Shown here: positions 10,338-21,716 of the stretch, in pieces
How the letters are laid out: each line of letters opens with the position of its first letter
Position numbering within the stretch: the stretch's first letter is position 1
Assembly (NCBI GenBank): GCA_023376005.1
Contig: CM042160.1
Span: forward strand, 87,891,194 to 87,955,193
Reading direction: 5' to 3'
Length of the DNA stretch: 64,000 nucleotides
Source of the DNA: Doryteuthis pealeii
Taxonomy: Eukaryota; Mollusca; Cephalopoda; Myopsida; Loliginidae
Position numbers and translations under genes: made by a program
The notes under the pieces: generated by a model
Told to the model about the DNA's origin: nothing
The model's database searches: none
The model's input: only the letters and a program-made list of their open reading frames with translations

Positions 10338-10496
10338 AGAGGTGGAGCACCATACCTGCCTTAACTCCCCACTGTACTGTGAAGATCCAAGCTGGGCTAC
10401 TCATGTGCTGAGTCGGCGAGGGCCAGTATCAAATCCAGAACCTTGTGGCTCCAAGGCGGATGCTCTATTGAATGAGCTAAATTGGCCTCTAAACAT
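10338..10496 (-). mobile_element. tRNA-derived SINE, family A
   Basis: Reverse-oriented head: tRNA-like A-box and B-box region, then CCCTCGCCGACTCAGC and the GATCT/GTAAAG body. 3' part missing. Confidence 0.7.
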
Positions 10497-10593
10497 TCTC
10501 ACCATGATCTCATCTGGTCTATTGAATATATAATATATATATAATATATATATATATATTTTTTTTTTTTGTTATAGAGTTCAAAAGATTTAA

Positions 10594-10829
10594 GGTGAAA
10601 TTGTTAACATTGGTTTCAAAGCAGCCACTTATCGTCAAGATAGCAGGAGACACAAACCATACCACAAGCTAAACGAAAAATTAAAATATTACTCGTAGGT
10701 TCATGCCCCCCACCTATAGTCTTCAAAAACCTAGTCCCCAACATTAGCCATAGAATCTCTAGCCTGAGACATTGTCTTGGCAATAAGTGGCTAACACACT
10801 GCTTTGAAACCAATGGTAACAATTGCCCC
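10594..10829. mobile_element. Terminal-inverted-repeat element
   Basis: Ends GGTGAAATTGTTAACATTGG and its inverse (imperfect) with ATTGGTTTCAAAGCAG in both arms. It begins GG and ends CC like the other MITEs, but I find no convincing 8-bp duplication. Confidence 0.6.
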
Positions 10830-10906
10830 TTAAATATATTATACTTTAAAACAAATAAATACAGCTCGTGAACTTTATTTTCAATTCTCTAATCTACTAT
10901 ATCTAT

Positions 10907-11092
10907 GGGTTATTTCCTATAGCTCTGGGGAACCACTCTTGACTGATAAATTATTTATTTTCCCATTAAATTAACCCTAAACCCTAAACCTAATCCTGTC
11001 TTCTTTTTTCCTAGTAGATCAATAAATAAATAAATAATTTATCAGTCAAGAGTGGTTCCCCTTTGTTTATGTTGGAGTTCTAGGAAATAACC
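10907..11092. mobile_element. MITE family D, uninterrupted copy
   Basis: GGGTTATTTCC ... GGAAATAACC with flanking ATATCTAT at 10899-10906 and 11093-11100. The minus-strand core includes GATCTACTAGG, AAGAAGAC and TTAGGTTTAGGGTTTAGGG. It shows what the 8.8-kb copy looked like before interruption. 11093-11710 is AT-rich with a short family F fragment (11235-11275) and otherwise unassigned. Confidence 0.85.
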
Positions 11093-11710
11093 ATATCTAT
11101 GTATATGTATATATAAAAAATTCAACAAAAAAATGAACTCTTAAGAAGACTAATGTTTATACAATGTCTTCTAATATTGTTTTTATTCTATTTCAAAAAT
11201 AATTTCATTTGAATTACATTTTATAAACTTCATAGTTGGATGCATACTTTTCCCAAGGGTATTAGAGCTATGTGAAAATGTTGTATACTCTTTCTTTTCT
11301 TACTTCTATTATTCTTCTGCTCATCTTTGGTATCTTACGTTCATCTTCTAGCGTCTGGACTTTGTCTTGGTGGTCAGTTGCATTTAATTCAATTTTTCTT
11401 CTAGGTCAGTCTTGTTGCCAAGACATTCATCAACCACAAAACCATATTATTTATTTAAACCTTTATTTACTTAACTAAACATATTTCTCTAACTAACATA
11501 GCGCATGTGTGCAGTGAGCTCCAGCTAAGGCCTTATCTGCCTGACGTCCAACCTGAAACTGAAGCCAACCAGGTGCTATGTGACTTCACGTATTTCACAG
11601 GCTTTCTGTAATATTCTATGGAAAGTCCCGCCAGTGATATGAAAAGGGACCATCCCTTCAGAAATACAGGGGGTTGACAATAATCTATGCAAAGATTATG
11701 TAACAAAAAT

Positions 11711-11905
11711 GCAAACAGGTTACCTGCTGTTGTTAAGTGGTCACCCATCTAAGTATGGACCAGGCTCATCATTGCTTAACTTTTTATTTACTCAGCTTTG
11801 ATTAGTCTGGCTCACAGACCTCAGGTTACTTACAATATCTAATGTTACTAAGTGATCACCCATGTAAATACTGACAAGACTCATTGTTGCTTAACTTGTT
11901 ATATA
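11711..11905 (-). mobile_element. Two 5S rRNA-derived segments (SINE3-like)
   Basis: Minus strand at 11711-11785 and 11822-11902 carries the 5S rRNA internal control region in order: GTTAAGCAA, CCTGGTCCATACTTAGATG and GGTGACC. Both are diverged and lack the 5S ends, so they are pseudogenic or SINE heads. Confidence 0.7.
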
Positions 11906-12189
11906 CAAAGCTTTACTGACACACAGGCCTTAGAAGTAGTCACTCTGGCATAGTGATAACGTGCTGGATTGCAACATCATAGTCAGCAAGTTTGTACCCC
12001 TATCACCATTTCATTCACTTTCAGACTAATATTCTTGGGAAAGGTGCCCAGATGTTTGTATTATAAGGTGTGTGCTGGATGACCACTTCTACTTATAGAC
12101 TCGGCGATAATCATGTGACCAACCTATTGGCCAATCACTGGCAGTACTCTACTGCTGTTATAATATTTATACAGGCTGTTCTGGTCATA

Positions 12190-12674
12190 CCCGGTCTCCC
12201 GCCTCAAAAATTGCTACCCGGTGACTATTAAAATAACGACCCAGCTCAGTCTATTCAAAACTATCCATCTTCATATCTATCTATCTATCTATCTATCTTA
12301 ATTTGTTCATATTTATCTATATTACTTTAAATACTAAGATTTTTTTTTATTGATGTTTGTTTAATGTGTTGTTTTTAGTTTAAATAAACAAGAATTACGA
12401 CAAAAAAGAAGCGACCCCCCCCCAATACATTTACTTGTCGAAAATATCTATCTATCTCCATTTGTTCGTATCTATCTATATTATTTTGTTTGTTTATCTA
12501 TCTATCTATCTCACTCTATTCCAAACTATATATCCATCTTCATATCTAAACAAGAATTATGACAAATTATGATAAATAAACAAGAATTATGACGATCTGG
12601 GGTTGTTATTTTGATAGTCACCGGGTAGCAATTTTTGAAGCAGGAGACCGGGACGCACTTCTTCATAAATTACC
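12190..12674. mobile_element. MITE family A, left end truncated
   Basis: Starts inside the left inverted repeat (CCCGGTCTCC); the first 23 bases or so of the family are missing. Right end intact (AAATTACC). Confidence 0.8.
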
Positions 12675-12892
12675 GTAATAAGAATATCTACTTGAATCTT
12701 TAATTGTTTACAAATAATTATTATCATTAGTTACTTGGAATATTATAATTGCTTGCAAGAAAGAAAAAAAAAAAAAAGAAAGAGGAAACAACTGACTTCA
12801 GCATTAAATAATCCAACAAAGATTGATGTGCCATTAAAAAAACAAACAACCAACAGAAGTGAATAGGGTAATCAACCTAATGGGAAATAACT

Positions 12893-12997
12893 CAGTCGGA
12901 AGGCGTTCATACGGCCCTCGCCAACTCAGCATATGAGTAGCACAGGGATCTGTGCGGTAAAGTAAGGAGCTGATGGTAGGTGTGGCATTCCACCTGT
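12893..12997 (+). mobile_element. SINE family A, fragment
   Basis: GCCCTCGCCAACTCAGCATA followed by GATCTGTGCGGTAAAG; the first tRNA half is partly deleted. Confidence 0.65.
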
Positions 12998-13032
12998 TGG
13001 GTTTGATTCCATTTTATATACTCACAGGCACG

Positions 13033-13033
13033 A

Positions 13034-13069
<36 letters not shown>

Positions 13070-13070
13070 G
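13033..13070. repeat. (CA)n/(TA)n microsatellite
   Basis: Pure CA run followed by a short TA run. Confidence 0.9.
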
Positions 13071-13071
13071 A

Positions 13072-13355
13072 CTTTCGGAAACATTTTTTCATGCTCAGAG
13101 TTGCCGAGGTATGGAATAAGCTGTCTGTGTTCATTGCGGGCTGCCGAAACACTGCATCTAACAAAGCCTCCATGCTTCCTGTAGTCCGCCAACACTATAC
13201 CTGATACTCCCATCCACACACATATGCACACACGCGCAAACATACATGTATATTATCACTGTACACTGTTCATATTCCTGACACTAATACATTATTCTAT
13301 GTACTAGACATGAGACGTTGATGAGTTGTGGTGTACCTGAGCACTGTGCACAATA
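13072..13355 (+). pseudogene. LINE 3' end (reverse transcriptase C-terminus and 3' UTR)
   Basis: Open frame FRKHFFMLRVAEVWNKL...ASNKASMLPVVRQHYT ending in TGA near 13203, then a 3' UTR finishing in CAATAAATTTCATTATTA. The 'FRLRVAEVWNKLP' block is the usual C-terminal signature of CR1/Jockey-type LINE ORF2 proteins. 5'-truncated as usual. Copies: 25283-25545 (-) and 39921-40228 (+). Confidence 0.7.
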
Positions 13356-13375
13356 AATTTCATTATTATATACAT

Positions 13376-13552
13376 AGCTCAGTCGGTAGAGTGTTCGGCT
13401 CGAAATCACAAGGTTCCTAGTTCGATACCAGTCCACGCCAACTCAGCGTATGAGTAGCACAGGGATCTGTGCGGTAAAGTAAGGAGCTGAGGGTAGGTGT
13501 GGTGCTCCACTTCAGACGCCAAAACAATCTCCTTGGTCTAACGCTATTGAAA
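13376..13552 (+). mobile_element. SINE family A
   Basis: A-box GCTCAGTCGGTAGAGTG and B-box AGTTCGATACC, then the AGCGTATGAGTAGCACAGGG body and CAATCTCCTTGGTCTA; truncated 3' end. 13553-14160 beyond is unassigned, A-rich low-complexity DNA. Confidence 0.75.
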
Positions 13553-14166
13553 ATTTTTTTTATATATAGATATACACACACTAACAGTGGGAGTAGCCTG
13601 TGGCTGTATGCACACATGTTCACAATGCTCTTTCACATAGAGAACACTTGTTTATCATGAACTACGCGTGTTTTTAACATGTTTTTCACATGTTTTTAAC
13701 ATGCCTTTGTTAAATTTCTAGGGTTGCCTTAATTATTTTTTACTTAATATAATTATTTAATAGATTTTATTTTTTACAACTGAAAAAAAAAAAAAAAAAT
13801 TAATTAGAGAACAAAGGGGGGAAAAAAAAAAAAAAAAAAAAGAAACGAAAAAGAAAAGAAAAACAAAACAAAAGCTAAGTATATAAATTTTTCTATTGAC
13901 GGTTTTTATTTTGAGTTTGACATGGTTACAATCTTGCAACATTGACCGCATGTCAAACAGACAATATTGGATACATTTTTCTCAACAGACATTAAAAAAA
14001 AAAAAGAAAAAAAAGAAATTACAGTTATTCGCCAATTTCATTCACAACATGAGAAAAAAGAAAGGAGGAGAAGAAGAAAGAAAAAAAAAAGGAGAGGAAA
14101 AAGAAATAAGAAGAGAAATTATAACCACACAAATAAAAATGTAAACACGTCCATTTCTGATACGAA

Positions 14167-14204
14167 TCTCTGATGATGAAGTTTATGCTTCGAAATCGAT
14201 AAGA
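14167..14204 (+). ncRNA. Hammerhead ribozyme-like motif
   Basis: Stem I UCU with AGA, core CUGAUGA, one extra U, stem II GAAG with CUUC, GAAA, stem III AU-CG-AU, cleavage nucleotide A (predicted cut 14201/14202). Downstream the GCATTGTATTTGCCTTC block (about 14240) ties it to the 3.6- and 52.0-kb elements. Stems are short and the extra U is atypical. Confidence 0.45.
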
Positions 14205-14462
14205 CAAAAATAACATCTTTTTGTTTTTATTTTTCATATGCATTGTATTTGCCTTCAAATTACTAATATATCATAACATTTTTTGTGTATTTTGCCAGGA
14301 TAATGATGTTTTCTGGGTGTCATCTTACAAGTAACTATATCTTGACGGCTTGGCAAAACTATACATATCTGCAGAATCAAGAAAAATTCTCATAAAACAT
14401 ACATCACAATAAATCTGACTCTGTCATGGAATGTTGATACTTTTGATCATAGAGCTGATCTT

Positions 14463-14641
14463 TTAAAAAATTTGGATTATTTGGATTATTTGGACTATTG
14501 TCCTCATCTTCATTGTTATCTATACTATTTCTCTGAATTTTTGAGATGAGGCTTGATAATTAGTATTATTTGTATTATTTGGACTATTGTCCTCATCTTT
14601 ATTGTTATCTACTCTATTTCTCTGATTTTTGAGATGAGGCT
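14463..14641 (+). repeat. Family E fragments, tandem
   Basis: Two successive copies of TTTGGACTATTGTCCTCATC ... TTTGAGATGAGGCTTG. Confidence 0.75.
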
Positions 14642-15336
14642 TGTTATATCAGAGAGAAGATATCTCTTATGATTCACAATTCTTACTCACAAAATACACC
14701 TCACTAGCAAACAAATTAAAACTCAAGTCGGAGGCAACAAGCGGAAGTGAACTCAATGGTACCCTATCACAAAGTGACCAATTCGGCGCAGTTCTGCGCA
14801 TAGGCTTGGATTGAGTTACGCTTGAAAGGAATTCCAAAACAACAAAAAATAATATCATAAGGAATCCAGATTTTCAGCCAATAAAAAACTCTCCCGCTAA
14901 AAAACCCAAAGGCATTCTGGAGCCTACATCGTAACATATAAACTCGGGTATTTTGAGAATCAGCAGTTGACGGACGGCCTCGACGCCGAGAACATCACCA
15001 GACGGGCAGGATCAAAAGGCCGCTATTTTCCACTACCACGTCGCGCCCGTACCTACCCAACACTTACTTCAACTCATCACCACGGCCGGCCGATACCCTT
15101 ACCAGGCCAAGAGAGATTCCTGATGTATTATCATACGATACCCACACCTCACTGACCCCACGGCCATTCCTGACTTACGACCCCTCGGCCACTCCAGAGA
15201 ACTACTACTATTATCTACGGCGACAACAACAACGTTTCACACTCGTTATTTTAATAAACGATTTTTATCCAATTCATCTTGTCCATTATTCTTCTTTGCA
15301 AACCATACGCTTTTACAGATATCTTAAGATATATCA
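14642..15336 (+). mobile_element. Solo LTR, 695 bp
   Basis: TGTTATATC ... GATATATCA, imperfect inverted ends, inserted into a family E repeat with GGCT duplicated on both sides (14638-14641, 15337-15340). Promoter-like CCAATAAAAA and ACATATAAA and a TTAATAAACG polyadenylation region lie in the order expected for U3-R-U5. Confidence 0.65.
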
Positions 15337-15780
15337 GGCTTGATAATTAGTATTATTTGTATTATTTGGACTATTGTCCTCATCTGTATTGTTATCTGTT
15401 CAATGTTTCAGCTGATGTGCCCTCCGGCCTTCTTCAGATATTTCTTGTTGGACTCTGGAACCTTCTTGAACTTGAGAACATTTTTTTCAAACTTGGGAAC
15501 CTTCTTGTCATAATTGGGAGCCTTCACGGAACTACAACCTAACCGGTTTATTCGGTCCATGGGGGTATACTGTTCTCATTCCGCTAACCATAACTGGGTA
15601 CAAGTGTTAAGCTGAGTTAATTATTATTCTATGTTACTGTCACTCTTGACCAGGATTGAACTTGCAGCCTAGAGATAACTGTCATTTAGAACTGTCTTAA
15701 TCCAATGCCTATATCCACTATGCCATGTGTCCAATTGAAGAAGGCTTGAGGGCACATCGGCCAAAATGTTGTCTGTTTAA
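15337..15780 (+). repeat. Family E with embedded tRNA-like SINE head (minus)
   Basis: Continues the family E unit interrupted by the solo LTR. At 15640-15740 the minus strand holds a tRNA-like segment (GCATAGTGGATATAGGC and CAAGTTCAATCCTGG) that also occurs at 46262-46350 (+). Confidence 0.65.
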
Positions 15781-15784
15781 GCAC

Positions 15785-15852
15785 GGGTTGTTTTTTGAGC
15801 TGTCACCGCTTAGCGTTTTTTAAGGCAGCAGACTGGGACGCATTTCTGCAAA
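15785..15852. repeat. Diverged right end of a family A-like MITE
   Basis: GCTGTCACCGCTTAGCG ... GGCAGCAGACTGGGACGCA parallels the family A right inverted repeat with about a quarter of the bases changed. 15860-16290 that follows is unassigned. Confidence 0.4.
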
Positions 15853-16314
15853 GAGCCCCAGAATTAGTATAAGAACATGACTTATTTCTCAAAAAAGTTT
15901 ACTGCTACCATCATCACTGGTCAATCTCTTCAAGGTCACATTTCTTTCCCTGGTCCCTCCCACAAGACCGGCCACACGAGTCAATCTACTTATTTGTCTA
16001 AGAGAATAATTACTGTTGGGTCAGAAAAATGGTCATTTCAGATGGAAATGAGTCCAATAGGATTATCTTCCCTTGCTACAGATTTTCGCCAGTAGAGGCC
16101 TAGACTATTTAAATGGGATTCCTTTTCTTTCCTTGAATTCCTTTCAGTACGACCACCAAATATGATGGGGTTAAAAGCAAACCTTAGGAATACGCACCAA
16201 AAATAACCAGCTACCTTTAAACATAAAACATTAAACCTCTTGCCAGCCCACATGTCAAAGCACCGATGAAATTCTTGTGATATTGTGTGAAGCTGTGGCA
16301 TTATACACTTTATT

Positions 16315-16425
16315 ACACCAGATCCCTGTGCTACTCATATGCTGAGTTAGCGAGGGCGGCATCGAACCAGAAACCTTGTGATTCCTAGGCAAGTGCTCTA
16401 CTAACTGAGACCAACCCCTCCTCAT
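16315..16425 (-). mobile_element. SINE family A, head
   Basis: Minus strand: tRNA-like region, then TCGCTAACTCAGCATATGAG and CACAGGGATC. Followed by two family F units (16430-16800, minus). Confidence 0.65.
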
Positions 16426-16799
16426 GAATAGGATGTGACACAAGGTCAATTTCTTTAGTGTAGTTTAACAGGTTTGAATTCAGAGTTTTCTTTCTCCTAG
16501 ACTGGTTACCTAGCCATAGTTAAAGAGCCCAGTCTGCCCTGCTATTTACCCATAGCTGCAAGGAGAATTGGATTAGTACCTTTCCCAGAAGTATTAGCGC
16601 TATGTAAAATTCAAACAGTTTCCTTCTCCTAGACGGGTTACTTAGCCAAGGTTAAAGAGCCCACTCTGCCCTACTATTTACCCATAGCTGGAGAGAGAGG
16701 GTATTATTGCTATATGAAATGCAGTCTCATCCAGGATTTGAATTCAGGTTGACGATTCCATTTCCTATGACTCTCACCATGGCAACCTGGTATACCTGA

Positions 16800-17042
16800 G
16801 GATAGGATTGTGGTTGCTGAGTGATCTGTGACCTGGGTACTAAGTGGCCCTTGACATGCAATACTCCACTTTGGCCCTTAATTGGGCTAGATGGACTGTC
16901 AGAGAAGCCCTATAAAATCAATCAGCTGATCATGTCAATCCCTAGCAACTATATGATTGTTCTGAGGATATTCTTCAAATTACTCTTATAACAAACCCCC
17001 ACCTCTTTCTATCATATAGGTGCTAGAAGGTGGTTGACAGTC
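16800..17042 (+). mobile_element. Family B, subfamily with inserted segment
   Basis: Matches family B from GATAGGATTGTGG to GGTGCTAGAAGG but has an extra ATTCTTCAAATT segment, shared with 63110-63395. The 5' and 3' ends are missing. Confidence 0.65.
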
Positions 17043-18334
17043 AACTGGTGGTTAGGTAATCTTGAACTTTAAGTGACTAAATTCCTACCATAAAATTGTA
17101 CTTGTGCATTATTTCAAATTAACTTGAATTAATGGATTTGAAAAATGGATTTGAAAAGCGTTGTGTTTTCTTTGTGCAAATTAGGTTGAATAAAAGATAG
17201 CTGCCATTGTTTACAAGCTTCTTCTCAGAAAAAGAACAAAGGAACTTAACTCTCATTGCTTTGAGAGTTAAGTTCCTTAAAGACTTTCATTTAACTCTCA
17301 TTTAAGAGTATTTACGGGGTTTCAAAGGAGCTCTTATTTCTCCGTGTTGTAGGCAAATTGTCGGACAAAGAAGACAAACACACAATGGAAATTTAATACA
17401 TGTATTGACAAATAATACAAGAACTTGTTGCAAATTTTATTGGTATTTGCTACCAGACTTATCTGAGTTAAATAATGTTCTTAGAGCAGTGGTGATAACA
17501 GAGGTATTCTGTTGCTTGTTGGAAAGTTGATAGGATGTTTCTTCGGACGTTTCTCGTTCTTCCTCGTAACCGGTTCTGTGATAAGTGATGGGGGATGCTA
17601 TTTTAGAAGCTTCTCGCCCGGGTTAACAGTTCTTTTAAATGACGGTGACTGGGCCCTTTTCAAGTAGACTATTTGGTCTTCAGCCTTCTATAGTGTGCTT
17701 TGTGACTTCGAAAGTGTGCTGTGAAAAAATGCCTCCGTCCAGGTCAACAGTCCGTAGATAAGTAAGCCCTGTTTTTGGGCTAATTGATGAATGAAGTGTA
17801 GGGACCGCTATTTACGCGCCCACCCTCAGTGGGTGCTCTGTGATAAGTGAAGTTTTTGGTATTGGCGCCAACATACGATGTTGGCGATTTGCCCCCCCTA
17901 GCGGCAGGGGGAGATGATTAACTATGGAATTTCCAATACATTTAAGTGCAAGTACAATTTTATGGTAGGAATTTAGTTGGTTGGGTAATCTTGAACTTTA
18001 AGTGACTAAATTCCTACCATAAAATTGTACTTGTGGATTGTTTCAAATTAACTTAATTGTTATTAAAAAAACATTTTATGATATTTTGGAGTTAAAAACA
18101 TGCATTAAAATGGATTTGAAAAGCGTTGTGTTTTCTTTGTGCAAATTACGTTGAATCAAAGATGGCTGCCATTGTTTACAAGCTTCTTCTCAGAAAAAGA
18201 ACAAAGGGACTTAACTCTCATTGTTTTGAGAGTTAAGTTCCTTAAAGACTTTCATTTAACTCTCATTTAAGTGCAAGTACAATTTTATGGTAGGAATTTA
18301 GTCACTTAAGGTTCAAGATTACCCAACCATCAGT
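17043..18334. mobile_element. Large terminal-inverted-repeat element (family K related)
   Basis: Outer ends GGTAATCTTGAACTTTAAG and inverse. An internal inverted pair near 17950-18030 suggests two elements joined end to end (17055-17968 and 17984-18323). Both halves contain a hairpin around GGAACTTAACTCTCA (17231 and 18207 areas). No transposase and no clear duplication. 18335-18910 beyond is unassigned. Confidence 0.65.
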
Positions 18335-18912
18335 TTATTAATACACATTAGGTCTTTAGACTAGCTTATTGATACATTTGAAGATATAAAGAACAGGCTG
18401 TTCTCAAAGTTTGCAAAATATGAAATTTTAGACTTTTAACAAAAGTCTGCAAAATATAAAGAATGAACTATGAATGCTGACAGATAGGTTAAGAATTAAA
18501 GAATAAACCAAACAACTAGAATTGGAATAAAAGACATGTAATACTGTTGAGGCTGGATATTCAGCAGAGTGTTGCATAATGGAAATAATGCATGAAATAA
18601 CAGAATTGACAATAGGTAAAAAATAAGGTGAGGAGATGGGCACACAAGGTAAAATAAAGAATGTCAGGAGACATTAACACACGAGGTAAATTCAACAATG
18701 ATTTATTTACGAACTGATTTAATTTTTACAACGGTTAAAAAGGCGGGAACAAACCTTGGGCGGAGTCTGAGCTCCTGCTGATGTCACATCAAATATATTT
18801 ATTAATAGAAATATGGACTTATAAAATCTAACAAATACAGACATAAAACAATAGGGTTGCAGACTTTTTGATTTGTCTGCACAAATGTTTACAATTTGTC
18901 CACTTAACTGAA

Positions 18913-19134
18913 ATCCTGAGGTAGGGTTGGTTATCGAAGTCCCTTAGCTACAGCCATCTGATAGTTCTGCTGGATATGAGAGAGACCCTTTTTGAGGTCT
19001 GTCTCCGTTGCTGGTCAATCAGAAAGAGGGGGAAAGAATTTGCCTCTTTGGCTTTGTCGCCAAAGTATGCTGGCTGTGATTGGTTGGTTTGATACAGAGG
19101 TTCGTAGACAAGGACGATAACCCCTACCTCAGAA
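18913..19134. repeat. Short inverted-repeat element
   Basis: CTGAGGTAGGGTTGGTTATC and its imperfect inverse GATAACCCCTACCTCAG bound about 220 bp of GC-richer sequence. No target duplication seen. Confidence 0.45.
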
Positions 19135-19139
19135 TTCTT

Positions 19140-19255
19140 AATAAATATAATGAAAATTATTTTTACCCATTTATTAATACACATAAAGTTATAAAACAGA
19201 TTTGGCATTAAATAACCCACAAGGGTTGATATGCCATTAAATACCAACAAACAAA
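19140..19255 (+). mobile_element. Satellite-like unit with shared hairpin tail
   Basis: TTTATTAATACACATAAAGTT resembles the 63.4-kb array; it is followed by the GGCATTAAATAACCCACAAG tail. The same two modules lie together at 63.4-63.8 kb. Confidence 0.55.
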
Positions 19256-19272
19256 AGCTTAATAAACAAAGA

Positions 19273-19883
19273 GGTAATTTATGAGGAAGTGCGTCCGGTC
19301 TCCTGCCTCAGAAATTGCTACCGGTGACTATTAAAATAACGTCCCCAGCTATGTCGTCTCAGATTTTCTTTATTCATGTTTGTTTAATGTCTTGTTTTAG
19401 CTTAAATTCATGTTTGTTTAATGTCTTGTTTTTAGTTTAAATAAACAAGAATTACGACAAAAAAGAAGCGACACCCCACAAATACATTTACTTGTAGAAA
19501 ATATCTATCTATCTATCTCCATTTGTTCATATCTATCTATATTATTTTGTTTATCTATCTCAGTCTATTCCAAACTATATATCCATCTTCATATCTAAAC
19601 AAGAATTACGACAAATTACGATAACCAATAATTACGACAAATTTCTATAAATGAACAAGAATATGACAAATTTCTATAAATGAACAAGAATTATGACAAA
19701 TTACGATAAATAAATAAGAATTACGCCAAAAAAGAGAAGCCTCCCCCTCTAAAATACATTTAACGCCCTAAGTTGGTTGTTTTCTTTCAAGTAACAACGA
19801 CATAGCTGGGGATGTTATTTTAATAGTCACCGGATAGCAATTTCTGAGGCAGGAGACCGGGATGCACTTCCTCATAAATTACC
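19273..19883. mobile_element. MITE family A
   Basis: Target duplication AACAAAGA (19265-19272, 19884-19891). The longest copy (611 bp), expanded by repeated AATTACGACAA-type units. Confidence 0.85.
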
Positions 19884-19923
19884 AACAAAGATATTCATTA
19901 AAATTTTGGCTATAATAATTTTT

Positions 19924-20149
19924 GGTGTTCTTTCAATATGTGGTCTACTGAAGGTTTATGATCTACTATTCATGGCATGTGATCTACTAGGAAAAACAAG
20001 AAGACAGGGTTAGGGTTAGGGGTTAGGGTTAGTTTAATGGGAAAATAATGGGTACTTAATGGGTATTTCACATATTGGAATGTAAACAACTTGGTAGATC
20101 ACATATTGGATTAGAAACCATTCTGTAGATCACATATTGGAAGAGCACC
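19924..20149. mobile_element. MITE family C with telomere-like core
   Basis: Ends GGTGTTCTTTCAATATG and CATATTGGAAGAGCACC, target duplication TAATTTTT (19916-19923, 20150-20157). The core (19979-20048) has GATCTACTAGG, AAGAAGAC, TTAGGGTTAGGGG and GGGAAAATAATGGG, as in family D although the ends differ. Confidence 0.85.
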
Positions 20150-20439
20150 TAATTTTTATTGTACAAGCAAAGAGTATCTTGCTTCTTAAGAATACATACA
20201 AGTGCCAATGAGAGTTATTTGTATTTCATTTAATGATGATGATGTTAATAAACATCGAAACATTAAGAAAATCAACAGTTATATTGCATGTTAAATTATT
20301 AACAATATCGATTGATTGATTTCCGACAGGGTTTTATTTTCTTAAGATAGGAAAGTAATGAATCAAGACTACAAAATGAATATTGGAATATTTTTATTCA
20401 TTCATTCATTCATTCATTTAGAATATCTATTAACATTAT

Positions 20440-20695
20440 AAATGTTTTGAGAGTATATCCCCCTTTTTGACGAAAGTCTTCAGATGCCCTTGCTTGGTGA
20501 AGCGCTGCATTGCACACCCGCACTGTCGCTGTAAGTGATGTAAAAAGTCACGTGGCACCCATCCGAGATTTAGCAAATGTATAATGGCGGCCACCGTAGT
20601 AGAACAGGACGAGTGAATTTTCTTTTCCTTTCTTTTTTTTCTGCCTACGTCATGTCACCTGTACTAGCCACTGTTGGTACCATTGCAGCTAGTGT
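20440..20695 (+). promoter_or_regulatory. Candidate promoter and 5' exon
   Basis: This is a GC-richer island inside AT-rich DNA. It has an E-box CACGTG (20548-20553), the YY1-like start element ATGGCGGCC (20583-20591) and a CRE-like TACGTCA (20646-20652), and ends at a consensus splice donor GTAAGT (starts 20696). An ATG at 20583 opens ten codons (MAATVVEQDE) then stops. A second ATG at 20652 stays open to the donor (MSPVLATVGTIAAS plus two bases). It could be the untranslated first exon of the gene at 40.8 kb (intron about 20 kb), or exon 1 of a small gene with the exon at 21578. Strand and function are inferred. Confidence 0.35.
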
Positions 20696-21229
20696 GTAAG
20701 TCTGTCTTTTTTTTTGTCGATTATTTCCTTTTGTTGTACTCGAATTAGTTCTCCTAGGTTCTTGTTTAGCTAATTTTTTTTGTGTATGTGTGTGTGGTGG
20801 GGAGAATTGAAAAGGAGTGGTGGAGGGTACAGAAGAGAAACCTCACAGCCGCCGATTTTTTTTTTTTAGCTGGGGAGATTGGTTGTTGTTGACGGTGATG
20901 ATGATAATAATAATAATAATAATAATATTGATTGTTGCTAGGTTTTTAAAGTGAACAGTCGTCGTTATCACGTGACCACCTTGCATAACTTGAGAGATGT
21001 GAAAATATTATTATATATCCCTGTAAATTTAAAAGAAAAATCCTCAAGGAATTCCTTCGTTATTGTCCCTTTTTATATATATATATATTATATATATATA
21101 TATTACCTCCACTCCTCCTCCAAAAAAACAAACCCTAAATAAACAACCCTAAGCTTTAAACAACAATAATAAAAAGGTCTGTTGGAATATGAAGAAATAA
21201 CTGATTAAGGAACATCTGATAAAATGTGA

Positions 21230-21310
21230 AAATTTAAACTGGAAAGGTGAATAACGAACACAAACAATCGATTCAATCAATATTTCGTCTCTGTTCTTCT
21301 TCAGACTGAC
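21230..21310 (-). repeat. Ribozyme-type core, degenerate
   Basis: Minus strand CUGAAGAAGAACAGAGACGAAAU has the catalytic strings but no stem II; it lies beyond a (TA)n tract (21077-21105). Treated as a decayed relative. Confidence 0.3.
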
Positions 21311-21577
21311 TTTATTAGCTTTTTATATATATTCATTTCTTTTTGGTACTATCTAGTTGCTTTTAGAATACCGAAAAAAGCAGAAGAAAACCACGTTTAA
21401 AATTTAAAAAAAAATGACTTTTACTAAGTGATTCTTATTTAAAAACACACAAAGCCATTTACTCACTCAATATATTCTTTTTAGAATGTTTTTAATGTTA
21501 TCATTGTGTTATTTTATTTTTTTTTTTTTCTTCTAGCATTTAAAAAAAATTCCAAACTTATTTTCTTTCGTTTTTTT

Positions 21578-21716
21578 AGTGACCCAAGAATAAAAGTGAA
21601 AGCAAAAATGACAATGACACAAACTGATGTGGCATCGCGGCAAACAATAACAACCACCAGCACTTTAGGTGGTTACGAAATCGGGGTTCATTTTGTAATT
21701 AGTTCTGCATTGTAAA
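21578..21716 (+). CDS. Candidate second exon of a small unrecognised gene
   Basis: After a polypyrimidine run ending TTTTTTTAG lies an open frame of 44 codons ending in TAA, GC-richer than its neighbours. Joined to the ATG 20652 exon the phases fit exactly: GT plus T makes Val, giving a predicted 59-residue protein that begins MSPVLATVGTIAASV and continues DPRIKVKAKMTMTQ. I do not recognise it. A random in-frame run of this length is possible, so support is limited to splice signals, phase and composition. Confidence 0.25.

Noticed and set aside
13757..14258. Lys- or Phe-rich frames on both strands
   Set aside because: Poly-A/poly-T low-complexity tract.
17043..18334. 8-bp duplication for this element
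   Set aside because: The flanks are inverted (GTTGG/CCAAC-like) rather than direct, so it cannot be joined to the GG...CC set with confidence.
21230..21310. Intact hammerhead ribozyme
   Set aside because: Core strings are present but no stem II or stem I pairing can be drawn; listed only as a decayed relative.
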